A stretch of DNA of 64,000 bases from Oleiphilus messinensis (GTDB lineage Bacteria > Pseudomonadota > Gammaproteobacteria > Pseudomonadales > Oleiphilaceae): positions 4,605,001 through 4,669,000 of the forward strand of contig NZ_CP021425.1 of NCBI RefSeq assembly GCF_002162375.1. The letters run 5' to 3'. Position numbers and translations under genes: made by a program. The notes under the pieces are model-generated. The model searched no databases, had not been told where the DNA came from, and saw only the letters and a list, made by a program, of their open reading frames with translations. Below are positions 54,520 through 64,000 of this stretch, piece after piece (the first letter of the stretch is position 1; the number at the start of each line of letters is the position of its first letter).

Positions 54520-56412
54520 TCAAACAACCTCAGCCAAATTCCCTTTCTCCTCCAACCAGACTTTCCGATCCGAGGCGCGTTTTTTGCCGAGGAGCATGTC
54601 CATTTTTTCGTCGGTGCCGTCTTCGGGTTCGACGGTGAGTTGGACGAGTTTTCGGGTGTCGCGGGCCATGGTGGTTTCGCGCAGTTGGAGGGGGTTCATT
54701 TCGCCCAGGCCTTTGAAGCGGGTGACTTGGATTTTGCCACGTTTTTTCTCAGCGGCGATGCGGTCGAGGATGCCTTTTTGTTCGGCGTCGTCGAGGGCGT
54801 AGTAGACTTCTTTACCGATGTCGATGCGGTACAGCGGCGGCATGGCGACGTAGACGTGGCCAGCTTCGACGAGGGGGCGGAAGTGTTTGACGAACAGGGC
54901 ACAGAGTAAGGTGGCGATGTGCAGGCCGTCGGAGTCGGCATCGGCGAGGATGCAGATTTTACCGTAGCGGAGGCTGTTCAAGTCCGTGGAACCGGGATCA
55001 ACGCCGATGGCAACTGCGATGTCGTGGACTTCCTGAGAGGCAAGGACTTCACTGGAATCGACTTCCCAGGTGTTCAGGATTTTACCACGCAGGGGCATAA
55101 CGGCCTGGTATTCCCGATCTCGGGCTTGCTTGGCGGAGCCGCCTGCGGAGTCCCCTTCCACCAGGAAAAGTTCGGATTTCATCGCATCCGTACCGGAACA
55201 GTCCGCCAGTTTACCGGGTAAGGCTGGGCCTTGGGTGATCTTTTTCCGGGCCACTTTCTTGCTCGCGCGCATGCGGCGGTTGGCGTTGGCGATACAGATT
55301 TCAGCCAGTTGTTCCGCTTCCGCCGTGTGCTGGTTAAGCCACAGGCTGAACGAATCTTTCACGATGCCGGAGACAAACGCCGCCGCTTCACGGGAAGACA
55401 GGCGCTCTTTAGTCTGGCCGGAGAATTGCGGATCCTGCATTTTTGCGGAGAGAACGAAGCAACAGCGTTCCCAGATATCTTCCGGGGTGAGTTTCACGCC
55501 ACGGGGTAGCAGGTTACGGAACTCACAGAATTCCCGCATGGCTTCCAGCAAACCCGTACGCAGGCCGTTTACGTGGGTACCGCCTTGGGCGGTTGGAATC
55601 AGGTTAACGTAGCTTTCCTGGGTAAGGTCGCCCCCTTCCACTAACCACTGAACCGCCCAGTCAACGGCTTCCGTATTACCCGCCATAGAGCCGGTAAACG
55701 GTGTAGGTGGACAGGTTTCAAACTCATTGGTGGACGATTTCAGATAGTCGTTCAAACCATCTTCAAAATACCATTCGTCTTTTTCACCGGTCAGTTTGTT
55801 GCTGAAGGTCACGGTCAACTTGGGGCAAAGTACTGCCTTGGCCCGCAATACGTGGCGCATGCGGGTAACCGAGAACTTGGGCGAGTCAAAGTATTTTGGA
55901 TCCGGCCAGAAGGTTACGGTGGTACCGGTATTGCGCTTGCCAACGCTATCGATGACTTCCAGATCACTGGTTTTATCGCCATCGGCGAAGGTGATGCGGT
56001 GCAGTTTGGCATCGCGTTTGATGAGCACTTCCAGCTTCAGGGACAGTGCGTTAACGACCGAAACCCCAACCCCGTGCAAACCACCGGAGAACTGATAGTT
56101 GTCATTGGAGAATTTTCCCCCCGCATGGAGTCGCGTGAGGATCAATTCGACACCGGGGATACCCTCTTCCTTATGTATATCCACCGGCATGCCACGCCCA
56201 TCATCGGATACCGAAAGCGAGCCATCTTCATTCAGGGTGACATCAACCCGGCTGGCATGGCCAGCCAGGGCTTCATCGACACTGTTGTCGATGACTTCCT
56301 GAGCCAAATGGTTGGGGCGTGTGGTTTCAGTGTACATCCCCGGACGTTTTTTAACCGGGTCCAATCCACTGAGTACTTCTATCGAGTCGGCGGTGTAGTT
56401 GTTGTTTGTCAT
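54520..56412 (-). CDS. parE: DNA topoisomerase IV subunit B
   Basis: A 630-residue ParE starting MTNNNYTADSIEVLSGLDPV (ATG at 56412; an in-frame start at 56454 is less likely). ATP-binding motifs are EVIDNSVDEALAG, VSDDGRGMPVDIHKE and QFSGGLHGVGVSVVNAL. The TOPRIM part has ELFLVEGDSAGGSAKQARD and ILADADSDGLHIATLL, and the end has TRFKGLGEMNPLQL. The length fits ParE and not the longer GyrB (no insertion). It unlinks daughter chromosomes with ParC, which is not in this window. Confidence 0.95.
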   Translation of the reverse strand: MTNNNYTADSIEVLSGLDPVKKRPGMYTETTRPNHLAQEVIDNSVDEALAGHASRVDVTLNEDGSLSVSDDGRGMPVDIHKEEGIPGVELILTRLHAGGKFSNDNYQFSGGLHGVGVSVVNALSLKLEVLIKRDAKLHRITFADGDKTSDLEVIDSVGKRNTGTTVTFWPDPKYFDSPKFSVTRMRHVLRAKAVLCPKLTVTFSNKLTGEKDEWYFEDGLNDYLKSSTNEFETCPPTPFTGSMAGNTEAVDWAVQWLVEGGDLTQESYVNLIPTAQGGTHVNGLRTGLLEAMREFCEFRNLLPRGVKLTPEDIWERCCFVLSAKMQDPQFSGQTKERLSSREAAAFVSGIVKDSFSLWLNQHTAEAEQLAEICIANANRRMRASKKVARKKITQGPALPGKLADCSGTDAMKSELFLVEGDSAGGSAKQARDREYQAVMPLRGKILNTWEVDSSEVLASQEVHDIAVAIGVDPGSTDLNSLRYGKICILADADSDGLHIATLLCALFVKHFRPLVEAGHVYVAMPPLYRIDIGKEVYYALDDAEQKGILDRIAAEKKRGKIQVTRFKGLGEMNPLQLRETTMARDTRKLVQLTVEPEDGTDEKMDMLLGKKRASDRKVWLEEKGNLAEVV

Positions 56413-56534
56413 AGAGGGTATTGCTACGGTCCTTAGTGTGTCTAGCGGGCACAATTTCTGGGTAGCTTAATCGAATTCCGACAAACTTCAACTCTCTTGT
56501 GGTGTTCCAGCCGGGAAAATCACGCGGGTGGTTA

Positions 56535-57068
56535 TTATTCCAGCGCAATTCCGGCGGGTAAGCCTTTACTGTTACCTTTTATTTCGACGCGATTGAATCC
56601 TGTTTTTTCGGGAACCGAATACAACACACAGGGGCTGGTGAGCACTTGGGCGACAAACACATTCGGGGGTGGCCCTTCTTCTTCCGTGGAAAGGGTCAGC
56701 TTGCCCTGTGCCAGTGTTGCGTCACCGGCCAACTTGAGGCGGTAACCTGCAGTGGGGCGCTGCCCGAGATAAATCATCACCCCCAGCTCGCCTTTGGGCA
56801 GGGCGATCGCAGGCGGTGTGGCTCCCAGTGGCAGGACTTGTTTCCAGTCCAGCTCACGCAAGACATCCACCCGTGCGGTCGCACCAAAATAGCCACAGTG
56901 TTGATGCTCGGCTAATTTTGAGACGGGGACAGTCTGCACTGCGGATGTTGATTCCCCGGTTTGAGGGTCGGTTTGGGTGTGGGTCTGGCAGCCCACCAAC
57001 CAGAGTACGAGGCCACCTGTAGCCAGATAGTACAAGCGCTGTTTCATCCTGTTTTGCATCGCGTCCAT
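56535..57068 (-). CDS. PrcB-like lipoprotein
   Basis: A 177-residue lipoprotein (GLVLWLVGCQTHTQTD, lipobox LVGC). The C-terminal half shows the PrcB_C pattern: VMIYLGQRPTAGYRLKL and VFVAQVLTSPCVLYSVP. In Treponema denticola PrcB is a partner of the PrtP (dentilisin) S8 protease; here an S8 protease lipoprotein gene lies immediately upstream on the same strand (42-bp gap), so a protease partner or inhibitor role is inferred. The family match is based on the short GQRPTAGY motif and general layout. Confidence 0.7.
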   Translation of the reverse strand: MDAMQNRMKQRLYYLATGGLVLWLVGCQTHTQTDPQTGESTSAVQTVPVSKLAEHQHCGYFGATARVDVLRELDWKQVLPLGATPPAIALPKGELGVMIYLGQRPTAGYRLKLAGDATLAQGKLTLSTEEEGPPPNVFVAQVLTSPCVLYSVPEKTGFNRVEIKGNSKGLPAGIALE

Positions 57069-57110
57069 AGCTCCTTACATCGATTGTCGCATCGCCGTTA
57101 ACCGCGTTTT

Positions 57111-60002
57111 TTAGCGGGCCTCATCGAGTTGATTGTCTTCCACCAAAAAACGGGGATAACCTTTTCGTTTGCCATTATCGCCGGTTGCGGTCTGGCCGAA
57201 CCCGAGCCGGTAATTGGTGGTCATGGTCAGGCCGGCAACGGCTCCACCCTCGACGATGACTTCCTGGGGCTCATTGAGTACCGGGTACTCGGCACAGAAT
57301 TCCCCTTCATCACAGATAAAACCGTCATTATCCATATCTGTTCCGGCGATGATATAGTAACTGTCTTCGGGTACCACCGGGAAACTGTATTGATAGGCCC
57401 CCGAGTCAGCATCGGTAATATCCTGCTGGGCTTCCGGATCCAGACTGGTTGAGCTGCTGGCTTGAATGATCAATACATAATGTCGTCCGGCATCAATGCC
57501 CGCATTCGGATCGGGTACCTGAAGGATGACCGACAGTACACGCTCCTCGCCATCTGCAAGGGTAATGGTGACGGAAGCCAGATAGACGCCAATCGCCAGA
57601 CCACTGCGCTCGGCGATGACTCTATATTCGCCCAGCCCATTGGCTTCTACATCCACTTCTTCGACCCGTAACCAGGACTCGTCGCCGGTAACGGACTGAA
57701 TTTCCAGCGCTTCGGTGCCGCCATTGCTGAGCCGCAGTGAGATTTCCTCCTCCGCACTGCCGAAATTCAACTGCTCAGGCGTAACCACTAACACCGCAGG
57801 AATACCCTGACCCGATGCCGCCCCCACCGCAAGTGCGGCATCTATCAAGCCAAAACCAAAAACAGGATCCTGACCTCGGGTGCCAAGATCCGTACTGATT
57901 TCGCCACTGGCCAGCAGGGTTTCAATATTGGCACCCGTCAAATTCGGGTTAATCGCCCGCATCAGCGCAACCACACCGGCGACATGGGGGGATGCCATGG
58001 ACGTGCCCTGCAGCAAAACATAGCTGTTATCGGAATCCCAGGTGCTCAATATGCCATCGGGCTGACCATCACCATTCAAATCTTTACGCAGCTCGCCGCC
58101 CGGTGCCACGATGTCCACCCACATGTCAGCACTGGTGCCAAAGTTAGAGTAAGAAGCCCGGGTTCGATCCGGTCCAACCGCCCCCACAGCGATAACACCA
58201 TCATTGGCAGCTGGAAAGCTGCGGCTACTGGTATTTTCGTTACCGGCAGCGGCGATCACGACCACATCGTTGCTACGGGCAATATCAATGGCTTCCTGCA
58301 ATGCAGCGCTGTTCCCCGGCCCGCCCAGACTCATGTTGATCACGTGGGCCCGTTCCGATTCAGACAGTGTGCGCCCACTTTTATTGCTGACACCGGAAGC
58401 ATACTTGATCGCTTCAATCACATCCGCATCCGAGCCACTCCCGTTACCATCCAGAACCCGCAGGGGCATCACTTTCACCGGGCGGGTACCGGAAACATCG
58501 GTCACACCTGCAACACCGGCTACCCCGACGACGTTATCCGTCAACGCAACCACCGTACCGGTAACGTGGGTACCATGAAAGTTTGAAGCCCCCGAAAGAC
58601 TGCTGCCGGGGTCGGTTGCATCATCATCATTGCCGATAAAATCCCAACCATCACCCACTTGCCCGACAAGATCAATATGATTGCGAATCCCGGTATCGAT
58701 TACCGCGACCCTCACCGCCGCCATGGGGGAGGCTTGCGCGATGGTCCAGGCTTGCGTCAGGTTGATCAGGGGATAATGCCACTGGGTCTCGAATAACCGA
58801 TCATTGGGTTCCAGAAATGCCTCGCGAATATAATTGGGTTCCGCATACTCTACCGTGTCCAATGCTCTTATTTCAGCAATCGCCTGGAGGGTCTGTTGCT
58901 TTTGCTCATCCGCGGAAAGCGTGGCGATTTGCACACCCGCAGGGAGTGAATTGAGTGTTGCGGTCCGGGCACTGAGATCCATTAACCAACCCGTATCACC
59001 AGCGCCACCCACGACTTTCACGCCATCCAGTGCCGGGTTGTCCTGAATGACCCCCGACGGCAACTGTTCTGTTCCGTCTTTGAATTTGACCAGGACTTGA
59101 TTCGGTATGAAATCAGCCTCCGGATCCAGTGTCGACTGACGGGCCGTAGTGGCCTGCCCGATCACCAGTTGATAAAGCGCTGAAACGCCACGTGCCCGTA
59201 CCCGGATGACATATTCACCATCTGCCGGTACCACCATGGTTTTCACCAGTGATCCCGAGGTTTGCGTAAAGGTTTCATTGCCCTCACTGTCCAGCAAACA
59301 AAGGGACTGGGCACTGTTGTCGACGGAATCGACCGAGTACAGGGCAATATTCTGGGATTTTTTCAGGATAACTCGATAGTAGTCATTCTCGTCCCGCGGA
59401 AAACTGGTCACACCAAAACCGTCAGGATCAGTATGCAGACCGATCCGGGTGCTGACATAACCTGCAAGCGAGACCGGGTTTAAAATGGCCTGCGCACTGG
59501 CTACGCTGTTATTACTGACATCATTGGCCGGGTCTGCGGTGTCGGAATCCACCATAACCCCGCCCGGAATCACAATCGAGCCCGAAACAGAGAAGTTGGC
59601 CAGGGCACTGCGTTCGGGCAGCACCAGACCTTGATTCGAGCGATTCAGAAAAGCATTACTCAGGCTATCAGACAACGAACTCTCATCCTGGCTTGCAGTG
59701 AGGCTGGCCACCGCAACGGAATCCGCACAGGCACTGATCTGGGTGCCACCGTTATCACCGCCATTGTCACCACCGCTATCGCCGCCGGAGCTGCTGTCAC
59801 CGCCCCCCCCTCCGCCACCACAGGCAGTCAAAAGAGACAGGGCACTCACGAGTGTCAGTGTTTTACAACGTGTGACCCAACTTTGGCGTTGAGTCACGAC
59901 GTTCTGCGTTCCAGGTTTCTGCGTCCCGCACGGGATTGAGCCCGTACCGGTCGAATGCTGTGCAGTCATAATCCTTGTCTTATCCCCTGAGTTTTTCGGC
60001 AC
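57111..60002 (-). CDS. S8 subtilisin-like protease lipoprotein
   Basis: A 963-residue protein; the start is uncertain (GTG at 60002, ATG at 59969, or a later GTG near the signal). The signal has lipobox LLTAC followed by a Gly/Ser/Asp linker. A pre-peptidase beta domain (about 180-270) binds the Ca-type PPC fold. The S8 domain has Asp in VRVAVIDTGI, His in NFHGTHVTGT and Ser in GTSMASPHVAGVVAL. A beta-sandwich C-terminal region (VPAVLVVTPEQLNFGSAEEE) follows. It is probably anchored in the outer membrane and degrades extracellular protein. In an operon with the PrcB-like gene. Confidence 0.9.
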   Translation of the reverse strand: MPKNSGDKTRIMTAQHSTGTGSIPCGTQKPGTQNVVTQRQSWVTRCKTLTLVSALSLLTACGGGGGGGDSSSGGDSGGDNGGDNGGTQISACADSVAVASLTASQDESSLSDSLSNAFLNRSNQGLVLPERSALANFSVSGSIVIPGGVMVDSDTADPANDVSNNSVASAQAILNPVSLAGYVSTRIGLHTDPDGFGVTSFPRDENDYYRVILKKSQNIALYSVDSVDNSAQSLCLLDSEGNETFTQTSGSLVKTMVVPADGEYVIRVRARGVSALYQLVIGQATTARQSTLDPEADFIPNQVLVKFKDGTEQLPSGVIQDNPALDGVKVVGGAGDTGWLMDLSARTATLNSLPAGVQIATLSADEQKQQTLQAIAEIRALDTVEYAEPNYIREAFLEPNDRLFETQWHYPLINLTQAWTIAQASPMAAVRVAVIDTGIRNHIDLVGQVGDGWDFIGNDDDATDPGSSLSGASNFHGTHVTGTVVALTDNVVGVAGVAGVTDVSGTRPVKVMPLRVLDGNGSGSDADVIEAIKYASGVSNKSGRTLSESERAHVINMSLGGPGNSAALQEAIDIARSNDVVVIAAAGNENTSSRSFPAANDGVIAVGAVGPDRTRASYSNFGTSADMWVDIVAPGGELRKDLNGDGQPDGILSTWDSDNSYVLLQGTSMASPHVAGVVALMRAINPNLTGANIETLLASGEISTDLGTRGQDPVFGFGLIDAALAVGAASGQGIPAVLVVTPEQLNFGSAEEEISLRLSNGGTEALEIQSVTGDESWLRVEEVDVEANGLGEYRVIAERSGLAIGVYLASVTITLADGEERVLSVILQVPDPNAGIDAGRHYVLIIQASSSTSLDPEAQQDITDADSGAYQYSFPVVPEDSYYIIAGTDMDNDGFICDEGEFCAEYPVLNEPQEVIVEGGAVAGLTMTTNYRLGFGQTATGDNGKRKGYPRFLVEDNQLDEAR

Positions 60003-60117
60003 TTCCAGTAAGTGTAGACTCCCTCACACAGATTGGCAGACAAATCCGGAGCGAGGCCGTCAACTTTGACTATACTTTTTTTCAATTCGTTTCAACCTGG
60101 AGACCCCCTCCCCGTTG

Positions 60118-61866
60118 ATGCCTCAAATCCTGCCTGAGGAACCCATTTGGATGAATACTAAAGCTACCGGCTATCGCCTGAAGTCTGTAGACGTGCCTGC
60201 CGTTTGGGGGCGCACCTTGAAAAGCCTGGTCACGTTAGTGGAATCGAACTATACACCCACCCTCGTGATACAACAATTGCTGAAGCAAGGTGGCATTGAC
60301 GCGCTGCGCAACTTCACTCCGGAAACATCCCCCCGGATGATGCCGTTTCACCCCGGCGTTAAATCACCACGCAAGCAGGATATCGAACAGGCCCGGGAGA
60401 CATTCTTGAGTCGCTATGGTGAAGGCCTCGCGGCACCGGATGAAAACCACGGCTATCCGCCCGTCACGGTTGCAGACTATGCCCATGCCTATCGCACGGG
60501 TTCAACGACCCCCGCTGAAGTGGCAGAACGTTTGATCAAACGACTACAGAGCCAATCTGCCGATATCAATGCCATAATTAATTTCAATGAACAACATATC
60601 CGGTTACAGGCGCAGGAATCGGCACGACGCCTGAAAGAGAATGCAACCCGCAGCCCGCTCGAAGGGGTGCCGGTTGCGGTAAAAGATGAACTGGATGCCC
60701 TGCCCTACGCCACCTCCGTTGGCACCCAAATCTACGGGAGTGACCACTCCGCCAGCGATGACGCGACAGTTGTCGCCCGTCTGAGAGATGCGGGGGCGCT
60801 GATAATCGGCAAAGCAAATATGCAAGAGATTGGTATTGGTGTGACCGGGGCAAATCCCCACTTCGGAGTGTGTCGCAACCCCTACGACACCGACTACCAC
60901 ACCGGAGGCTCCTCAAGCGGGTCTGCGGCGGCCACGGCCAGTGGGCTCTGCCCCATTGCCATTGCTGCAGATGGCGGCGGCTCGGTGCGCATTCCAGCTG
61001 CGTTCTGCGGCCAGGTGGGTTTGAAAGCCACCTGGGCACGGATCAGTGAACATGGTGCAGCCCCCCTGTGCTGGAGCCTCGCCCATATCGGCCCGATTGC
61101 CGCCACCGTGGATGATACCGCGCTGGCTTACCTGCTCATGGCCGGACCGGATGAGCAAGATCCCTGGACGCAAAGTCAGCCGCCGGTTCACTTGCACGAC
61201 TATTTCAATGATGATTTACATGGCTTAAAGGTCGGGGTTTATCATCCTTGGTTTCAGCATGCCAGTGAAGAAATTGTCGATGCCTGCCAGAACGGCCTTG
61301 CAGCACTAAAAGCGCAGGGTGCGCTGATCAAGGATGCCCATATTAACTTTCTGGAAGAGCAACGGGTCGCCCACGTTGTCAGCATTAGTACAGAAATGAT
61401 GAATGCGGTACAGGCCGCCTACCGTGAGGACCGAACACGATTTGCCCTGGACACCCGATTGAACTTGGGCCTGTCCCGCCACTTCACGGCCCATGACTAT
61501 ATTCAGGCGCAGCGGGTCAGGCAGCTCGCCATGAATGAATTTGCAACTGCATTCAAGGATGTTGATGTCATTGCGACTCCCACCACGGGTATCGTGGCTC
61601 CGAAAATCAATAGCAAAGCGCTACCGGATGGTGAATCGAATATTACTGATTTATCTGCCATCATGCGTTTTGTAACCCCAGCCAATCTTACCGGTCTGCC
61701 AGCCATTACTGTTCCCTGTGGCTATACCCAGTCTGGGCTCCCCATTGGACTGCAACTCATGGGCAGAGCCTGGGAGGAACACACACTGCTGCGTCTGGCC
61801 CGTATCGTGGAAGGCCAGTTCAAGCGTGTGCGTCCCATGGTGTACACCGACTTACTGAACGATTGA
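60118..61866 (+). CDS. Amidase-signature family protein
   Basis: A 582-residue amidase. The catalytic triad is visible: Lys in VPVAVKDELDA, the cis-Ser in DGGGSVRIPAAFCGQVG and the nucleophile context in HTGGSSSGSAAATASG. The signature hydrolyses amide or related bonds; the substrate is unknown. An N-terminal extension of about 100 residues precedes the core, as in a group of longer bacterial amidases. It is divergent from the S8 protease. An ATG at 60151 is an alternative start. No signal peptide. Confidence 0.9.
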   Translation: MPQILPEEPIWMNTKATGYRLKSVDVPAVWGRTLKSLVTLVESNYTPTLVIQQLLKQGGIDALRNFTPETSPRMMPFHPGVKSPRKQDIEQARETFLSRYGEGLAAPDENHGYPPVTVADYAHAYRTGSTTPAEVAERLIKRLQSQSADINAIINFNEQHIRLQAQESARRLKENATRSPLEGVPVAVKDELDALPYATSVGTQIYGSDHSASDDATVVARLRDAGALIIGKANMQEIGIGVTGANPHFGVCRNPYDTDYHTGGSSSGSAAATASGLCPIAIAADGGGSVRIPAAFCGQVGLKATWARISEHGAAPLCWSLAHIGPIAATVDDTALAYLLMAGPDEQDPWTQSQPPVHLHDYFNDDLHGLKVGVYHPWFQHASEEIVDACQNGLAALKAQGALIKDAHINFLEEQRVAHVVSISTEMMNAVQAAYREDRTRFALDTRLNLGLSRHFTAHDYIQAQRVRQLAMNEFATAFKDVDVIATPTTGIVAPKINSKALPDGESNITDLSAIMRFVTPANLTGLPAITVPCGYTQSGLPIGLQLMGRAWEEHTLLRLARIVEGQFKRVRPMVYTDLLND

Positions 61867-62324
61867 TTCGGTCTCAGAGATCAGCACGGTCTCTGCCCCC
61901 TATTGCTTAAAAAGTCCGTGGCGAAACCCACTTTTCGGCACGCTTCTCGTTGAGGTCTCTGAACAGAGTAAACGGTTTGAGATGTGTCATGTCTTCTGCC
62001 TGTCTGATTTTATTGTTATGCTGATTTTTATTTTTTCTGACATGTCAAAGGTTATTTTTATTCTTCTGCGATTGTCGTTATCACCTTCTCTATTGCTTGA
62101 ATGTATGGCTCGTTTTTCATTCTGGAGAACAAAAAACGGCCGTCCGTGGCAGAGGTAATATCCTATAAATTGCACCACTCAGAGCGAGAGCGATCATCTC
62201 AAAATCACAGAAAAACAGAAGTAAAATAAAGGTCAAATTAGGTAAAAATAAACCTAACTAATTGTTTAATATAGCAATAGCATTAAGGACATGAAATAAA
62301 AATTACGCGGGAATAACGTGAAAT
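61867..62324. other. Intergenic region, nothing identified
   Basis: 458 bp between the amidase gene and the minus-strand response-regulator gene, both ending here. A small 6-bp hairpin (61875-61880 with 61890-61895) is the only terminator candidate. The rest is AT-rich, especially 62000-62310; no gene or RNA was recognised. Confidence 0.4.
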
Positions 62325-64000
62325 TCAAGCGTACAACTTTTCGATCAAAGCAATTTGATGGTTAATTATCGCCTGATCCGGTGCCTCCAGTTCACACTGG
62401 GCAAGTACAAAGTTTGCCGTACGAACGACCGAACGCCAACGGGGATGGGCAGGCAGGGTTTTGGGACTCAGGTATTTATCAAAGGTTCGGGTTTTCACGG
62501 TGCCACCGTCAACATAGACCCGCCAGCATTTGCTTTCCTCGGCCAGTGCCGTTTTCGATTTGGTGGTATAGCGCTCCCAATAATTCAAGGAAATTCGCAA
62601 TAATTCCACCAAGGCTTCACGTCGCTCAACACCAGAGGGCGTGACAGGTTGAGTGCGGTTCTGAGTTTTCCCCTGTAGCAACTCAACAGCCTGCTTCGAC
62701 TGTTGTTGCGATAGAAGCCGAGTAACCGCGTGCAAGGCGGTTTCCAGGGCATCCAATCGACCACGACTCTCATTTAGCTCTGTGGACAAGGTTGATATCA
62801 CTTGCAGGGGTTCGGGCTCTTCAGTCTCTGTTCCAAACAAACCATCCGATAACCAGGCCTCGCGGTAGGCGCTGCGTTTGTGATGGATCTCCAGTGCGAT
62901 GTAGATTTCATCTTCCTGCTGGCAGCTTTTGGCAATTAGAATCGCCTCACAGGGTTGCCGACGATCCGTGTCGGTCTCGATGGGGAACACCTCAGAGAGC
63001 GTTCGCCCCGTATCCCGCTCCGCGCTTGAGAAACAGACGGCGAATTCGCAAGTTTCCTGATCAGTCGTTTCCAGCAAGCCATTTAATGCATTGATGACGA
63101 CCTGCCCCAAAATCTGTTCAGGATCAGGCAAGATCTTGTTCGGAATTCCAAACCAGTCACGAAATGCCCAATTGAAGTAGAGCAATTCCAGATCCCGATC
63201 CAGCAGCGCCATCGCCTGCTCCGCCTGATTCAATACCTGTAGCAAACGTTCATTGCTCTGCCGTAATGCACTTTCTGCATCAATCCGGCGATTAATTTCT
63301 TCGTTTAGCCGCTGATTCTCCTCACGGGCCTTCCAAAGATTGCGAACACTCAGCAACGATTGAATCCGCGCCACCAACTCCTGCTGATGATATGGTTTGG
63401 TCAGATAGTCATTGGCCCCCTGTGACAGCGCTCTGACAATATCGGCAGACTGGTGTCGAGCGGTCAACATGATCACCGGCAATTCATAAGCGTCGAACTG
63501 TTCCCGAATGTGTGCACAGACCTCAAAGCCATTGAGATTTGGCATCATCAAATCCAGTACAACCAAATCCGGTACTTTGCACTTAAGACGCTGCAACATT
63601 GCGCCACCACCCGCAAAGGCTTCTGTTGCGTAGCCAGCCTGTTGCAATTGCTTTTGCAGCAAATGCCGGTTCAACTCTTCATCATCCACAAAAAAAATCA
63701 GCGCAAATTCTTCGGATTTCGGGGACAACAGTCTCGAAGATGCATTCGCCGAGGTGCCAAACTTCGTCCCGCCATACCGAGAAAATGCCCCATCGGGTTC
63801 CATTCGCGCCTCACGTGAATCAGATCCCGAGCGCATCATCACTTCACCTGTCGGCACCTTGATTGCGTGATTTGCACCACGGGAACTGCTTTCCTCATTG
63901 AGGTAAGGCGAATCGGCGGACTCTATTTCAGTATTTTCTGCTCCGATCACGCCGGTTCCCCCCTCTGATGAAGGCACTTGCGGCTCAGCCGCAGGCAATG
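62325..64000 (-). CDS. Hybrid sensor/response regulator, N-terminus beyond the window
   Basis: The frame continues past the right edge; about 558 residues are seen. The first 100 residues are a polar linker. Then a receiver domain: IFFVDDEELNRHLLQKQL, phospho-Asp in VVLDLMMPN, Thr in VIMLTARH and Lys in YLTKPYHQQELVARI. A coiled coil (WKAREENQRLNEEINRRIDA) and a PAS domain (QAMALLDRDLELLYFNWAF) follow. The C-terminal 150 residues end in a helical domain (YTTKSKTALAEESKCWRVYV) that may be DNA-binding. Probably the C-terminal half of a large membrane histidine kinase, but the kinase domain lies outside the window. Confidence 0.75.
   Translation of the reverse strand, partial: LPAAEPQVPSSEGGTGVIGAENTEIESADSPYLNEESSSRGANHAIKVPTGEVMMRSGSDSREARMEPDGAFSRYGGTKFGTSANASSRLLSPKSEEFALIFFVDDEELNRHLLQKQLQQAGYATEAFAGGGAMLQRLKCKVPDLVVLDLMMPNLNGFEVCAHIREQFDAYELPVIMLTARHQSADIVRALSQGANDYLTKPYHQQELVARIQSLLSVRNLWKAREENQRLNEEINRRIDAESALRQSNERLLQVLNQAEQAMALLDRDLELLYFNWAFRDWFGIPNKILPDPEQILGQVVINALNGLLETTDQETCEFAVCFSSAERDTGRTLSEVFPIETDTDRRQPCEAILIAKSCQQEDEIYIALEIHHKRSAYREAWLSDGLFGTETEEPEPLQVISTLSTELNESRGRLDALETALHAVTRLLSQQQSKQAVELLQGKTQNRTQPVTPSGVERREALVELLRISLNYWERYTTKSKTALAEESKCWRVYVDGGTVKTRTFDKYLSPKTLPAHPRWRSVVRTANFVLAQCELEAPDQAIINHQIALIEKLYA

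Noticed and set aside
55852-56436. 194-codon plus-strand frame inside parE
   Set aside because: Antisense shadow of a well-conserved ParE sequence.

Overview
The window looks like a chromosomal piece of a marine-type gammaproteobacterium. Evidence: a ProVWX glycine betaine/proline transporter, ZnuABC zinc uptake with a ZevAB-like pair, a PEP-CTERM protein, MscK-like channel, ParE, several LysR/metabolic-gene pairs and many lipoproteins. Base composition is near 50% GC and most genes are ordinary core or accessory genes. I cannot name the genus from the sequence alone. No tRNA, rRNA or CRISPR array was seen.

Layout. 1-505: edge of a secreted protein. 1.0-4.5 kb: proVWX osmoprotectant operon. 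4.5-9.7 kb: EamA exporter, an unknown soluble/membrane gene pair, a LysR regulator, a methyltransferase and a SUMF1-fold lipoprotein. 9.7-12.3 kb: an unknown gene cut in two by a complete 1543-bp IS4-type element with clear inverted repeats and a 7-bp target duplication; removing the element restores one open frame. 12.5-20.3 kb: GST, EAL phosphodiesterase, a beta-propeller/DUF4214 exported protein, and an operon of two RTX-like exported paralogues followed by an ECF sigma factor and its anti-sigma factor. 20.5-31.1 kb: patatin lipase, PEP-CTERM protein, a cyclic-nucleotide-domain/CoA-acylating aldehyde dehydrogenase fusion, and a 1792-residue Ser/Thr kinase-ATPase-histidine kinase. 31.1-42.5 kb: LysR/old yellow enzyme pair, DNA alkylation repair HEAT protein, a leucine-rich-repeat lipoprotein, LysR with NTF2-like and PNPOx-like genes, a 758-residue repeat protein, a cpYpsA protein and a transglutaminase. 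42.8-50.6 kb: MscK-like channel and the zinc uptake locus with a palindromic Zur-like site.

The most interesting locus is 50.6-53.1 kb (minus strand). A minimal histidyl-tRNA-synthetase-like catalytic core, a PNK-type P-loop kinase and a bacterial Thg1-like 3'-5' nucleotidyltransferase lie in one tight operon. A fourth gene, a metallophosphoesterase, follows but is decayed by an internal deletion. Upstream is a consensus promoter, a short possible leader ORF, an intrinsic terminator, and an outer stem that reaches into the first gene's ribosome binding site. I read this as a regulated tRNA(His)-centred RNA repair module.

Immediately beyond it is a REP-associated tyrosine transposase (RAYT) with a duplicated 237-bp upstream unit carrying paired REP palindromes and a broken copy of the RAYT start. 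The right part holds a DUF91 nuclease remnant, parE, a PrcB-like lipoprotein next to an S8 protease lipoprotein (an arrangement reminiscent of the dentilisin protease complex), an amidase, and the C-terminal part of a large response-regulator/sensor protein cut by the window edge.
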